NCBI GenBank assembly: GCA_964023275.1
Contig: OZ029914.1
Coordinates: 13,064,341 to 13,128,340 of the forward strand
Source: Norana najaformis
Lineage: Eukaryota > Annelida > Clitellata > Crassiclitellata > Hormogastridae
Direction: 5' to 3'
Length of the DNA stretch: 64,000 bases
In this document: piece by piece, positions 61,601 through 64,000 of the stretch
Position numbering within the stretch: position 1 is the first letter of the stretch
Layout: each line of letters opens with the position of its first letter
Made by a program: the position numbers and the translations under genes
Notes under the pieces: model-generated
Told to the model about the DNA's origin: nothing
What the model saw: the letters and a program-made list of their open reading frames with translations, nothing else
Databases searched by the model: none

Positions 61601-64000
61601 CGAGGAGCGTCGAGGAATAGGTAGCCCGGAGGAGCAGCGCGTCGAACCGGAGCATCAGAGGAAGAGGAGTGTCAAGACTCCGTGACGACGAGTATATCCA
61701 GATTATGCTGAGAGATAGAGTTAGCGATCTCCATAAACTTATTCCCAGTGACCGAGCGTTCAGTGTCCCAAGTCTAAGTCCATCACTGCCACCCAGGTCT
61801 GAGGGCAGCCGAGAGGTAGGCGACGGAGCAGAATCCAGAGGTATAGGCTGAGATTGGCAGGAGGGAGACGATAATCCAGGCCGTGAAGATGCCGGTCGCC
61901 ATAGATGAAGCTTGAATAGAGTCTTACGTAAGGAACGTCGAATGGTGAGAGCCGGTTGATTGTAGGTACGTAGCTCAGCGGAAGTGTACACACGAGTCGG
62001 AGGAGTGGGGGAAGGAGCGGCCGAAGACGACAACATCGTCAACTTAATTCAAACAAAATTAAGATAACTTACGCTCTTTAACCCAAGAACAAACAAGCCG
62101 TAGTAATCCACAAGTTAGATAGCGTAGGTATAATCCAACAGAAAACGCAAAAAAATCCGATGAAAATTCAAACACAAACGGGTCGGCAACAACACGCCTA
62201 AGCGCAAACATGACGTCCGATACTAAGATATTAAGCATGTCTTCAAAGTTTAAACCTATATCTTACAAATAAGATTAAATTGTTATATAGCAATTTTTCT
62301 CCCAATTGTTGCAATTGCATCGTACACCATCGTCACTTCTCATTCTATGAATGAAGAAAGATACCGTGATCTTTCGAAATAACGCTTGCTGAAAGTAGAC
62401 TCTTCCATCAAACTAAATTTTTACAGTTTCTACTTTCAGAGATTTTGTTCTGTTCTCTTGCAATTTTTTTAATTTGAATTGCCATGGACTGAATCCATAA
62501 TTAATATGCATGTGCCTCCTAAACCACCAATTCCCTTGTTACTGAACTCCGCTAATCTGTTTTAATCTGGTGACTTGTTACCATAATGCCTCAGTCATCA
62601 ATCGATGGTCGTTTCAAGTGAAATCGCAGTCAAAATTTCGTCATACTGTAGACTGACCTAAACATTATACTATGCGTATTAGTTGGACAAAAGCAGATGT
62701 TTGGAAACAAATATAATACAGGCCTATAAACAACAAATGACCAATTGGATTAACCGTTAGCGGTTAGTCTTTTGTATTCTTGTGTCTGTTCTTTTAGAAG
62801 AGCTTTCTCTTTTCTCTTTAGCTCTAAGTCCTGTTCGAGATTCAAACGTTTTTCTCTGCTACCTTTAAAGACAAAATGCATAAAGATTTCACTTTATTGA
62901 AATTACTTTCAGTTGAAATTAGCCTACTAAATGAATTCATTATGGCATATTATTGATTAAAGCAAAATAAACAGCATTTTACGTTGTTGAATTTTTGTCC
63001 TTTACTTCTGATAACAGGTTGACAGACAGACAGACAGACACACAAGACAGTTTAAAGACATTTTGAAAACAAACATAAAGACACACCTATATCGATCGTC
63101 TAGCTGCATTTGAAAAGTCAACTAAAAACTATGCAACGCTCTTGAAATGCGTTTCCATGTTCACATAAACAACTATCGGCTCTGAACAGCATTAACTTCT
63201 ATTATATTAAACCTTGCGAACCACATGAAATGGTCTCGAGAATCCCAGGGGTGCCAGGACCAAACTTTGAGAACAGCTGGTATAGACAATGTCGTCATGG
63301 ACTGCCAATGCCGCTATCTTCGTTGAATAATGCACCTGGTAGTATGACTGATGCTTGGACAATAGACATGAGCTCTACAGTGCTCTGACCGTAGAGGATC
63401 AACCAACCACTCCAGGAGTTTTAAAATGAAAGTCGCAATTTAGATTAGCTGGCAACATCCAAGTAGAGGCCCGGATTTTTAGTATTGGATGTACAAGGAA
63501 CACTTTCAAATTATGTTTAAAATGCCTTTTTAGCAAAATTTTTGAATTTTTTCTATAATTCCGGCACGTTGTGATAATAAGTTGTGCAAATAACAGTTGA
63601 TCTTTGACAATGATACGCCTTGTCTTACTGCTCTCAGTGGAACACTACGAGTCACCAAGAGACGCCAAGACAAGGACGAAATTTTATTTCTTGGTGAAGA
63701 ACAACTGAAGCGTCAATGAAGATGTATCATAGATAAACAAAAATTGAGAAAAAAAGATAATTCTTCCACATGAAATATATAATGATAAAAGATAATTTAT
63801 AACAGTGCCTACTTTTGAAACTGCAATCAAATGAAACCTATATCAGTGCTTGTGTATTACATTATACTGGGTTCGTATTAAATTTTTACCTAAAGATTCC
63901 TGTTGCAGTTCTTGAATTTGCTTCAAGAGCTGTGCCTTTTCTTTCGCCCAAACTCTTCTCTCTTCCTCCAATGTTAGTTTGAGGTTCAATGGTGTCAATT
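57775..64000 (-). CDS. Array gene 5: 3' portion of a CARD-CARD-coiled coil-NHL gene, 5' part outside window
   Basis: Visible coding pieces are the propeller exon 57775-58652 and the 3' part of a cc3 exon from 63890 to the window edge. Between them lies a nearly intact LINE (58830-62220). The remaining exons (N-terminal, CARDs, linker, cc1, cc2) should lie to the right of the window. The paralogue is the 3' half of gene 3. Both visible exons have intact splice sites and open frames, so the gene is probably functional despite the LINE in its intron. Confidence 0.6.
58830..62220 (-). mobile_element. Nearly intact L2/CR1-like LINE (about 3.4 kb)
   Basis: The 3' end is a TTACAA-type repeat tail (58830-58850 on the plus strand) and the 5' end lies near 62220. 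The paralogous empty site is at 25910/25911 in gene 3, which fixes both ends. At most 2 bp of target duplication is possible, consistent with the CR1/L2 group. It carries an apurinic-type endonuclease and a reverse transcriptase in one reading direction. The GC content is clearly higher than in the surroundings. Confidence 0.85.
58885..62042 (-). pseudogene. LINE ORF: endonuclease and reverse transcriptase, two stops and one frameshift
   Basis: Order on the minus strand: a Ser/Pro-rich N-terminus; endonuclease start LRLGTLNARSLG; a 1-nt frameshift near 61725; a TGA where Trp of the 'TESW' motif is expected (about 61672). After that the frame is open from about 61670 to 59641, with endonuclease motifs IITGDLNIH and LSDHGLLLYKV. 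RT follows, with SNYRPISNLYFLSKLLER, FGLPQGSVLAPLL and catalytic YADD at 59761-59772. An in-frame TAG at 59638-59640 precedes a further 205-codon C-terminal part ending at 58885. Few lesions imply a recent insertion. As read, it cannot make the full protein. Confidence 0.8.
62222..64000. repeat. Right-hand copy of segment 25916-27730 (intron of gene 5)
   Basis: Collinear and near-identical by eye to gene 3's intron between cc3 and the propeller. No coding exon is seen before cc3 at 63890. Confidence 0.85.
63890..64000 (-). CDS. Array gene 5, exon cc3 (cut by window edge)
   Basis: Donor GTAAAA at 63884-63889. Open frame RRVWAKEKAQLLKQIQELQQ as in gene 3, ending ESL. The acceptor should lie a few bases beyond the edge. 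Confidence 0.65.

Noticed and set aside
1-64000. tRNA, rRNA or CRISPR features
   Set aside because: Scanned by eye; no cloverleaf, rRNA-like or spaced direct-repeat array was noticed. Short non-coding RNAs cannot be excluded.

Overview
The window is animal nuclear DNA. It is AT-rich and intron-rich, with GT-AG introns, non-LTR retrotransposon remnants, trinucleotide microsatellites and many scattered copies of the short palindrome aggcct. These traits and the death-fold gene expansion suggest a marine invertebrate, perhaps an echinoderm or other invertebrate deuterostome. That taxon guess is weak, and nothing in the window fixes the species.

The main content is a head-to-tail array of at least five related genes, all on the minus strand, called array genes 1 to 5 here in ascending coordinates. 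Each is built from the same exons in transcription order: a short first exon of about 37 codons, a CARD exon, a second CARD-like exon, a proline/basic linker exon, a short coiled-coil exon (cc1), a long coiled-coil exon (cc2), an optional 39-codon coiled-coil exon (cc3), and a terminal exon encoding an NHL-type beta-propeller. The assembled open frames are about 827 aa (gene 2), 871 aa (gene 3) and 830 aa (gene 4). Gene 1 runs off the left edge before its propeller. Gene 5 shows only its propeller and the edge of cc3. I know of no named family with the order CARD-CARD-coiled coil-NHL. It joins the signalling domain of inflammasome/BCL10-type adaptors to the coil-plus-propeller layout of TRIM-NHL proteins, so a cytosolic sensor that oligomerises and nucleates CARD filaments is a reasonable inference, not a demonstration.

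Layout: 1-990 degraded RTE-like LINE; 1.6-7.7 kb gene 1; 7.8-11.8 kb intergenic; 11.9-19.4 kb gene 2; 19.5-24.8 kb intergenic; 24.9-40.4 kb gene 3, carrying a 2.6 kb DNA transposon, a truncated second cc2 and LINE debris; 40.5-44.5 kb intergenic; 44.5-52.9 kb gene 4; 53-57.7 kb intergenic; 57.8-64 kb 3' part of gene 5, interrupted by a young 3.4 kb LINE. The array grew by duplication of a unit of about 33 kb that holds two genes: 7.5-27.7 kb is repeated at 40.3-64 kb. Genes 2 and 4 match each other, as do the 3' parts of genes 3 and 5.

All splice sites and domain calls were read by eye. No transcript or database evidence was available.
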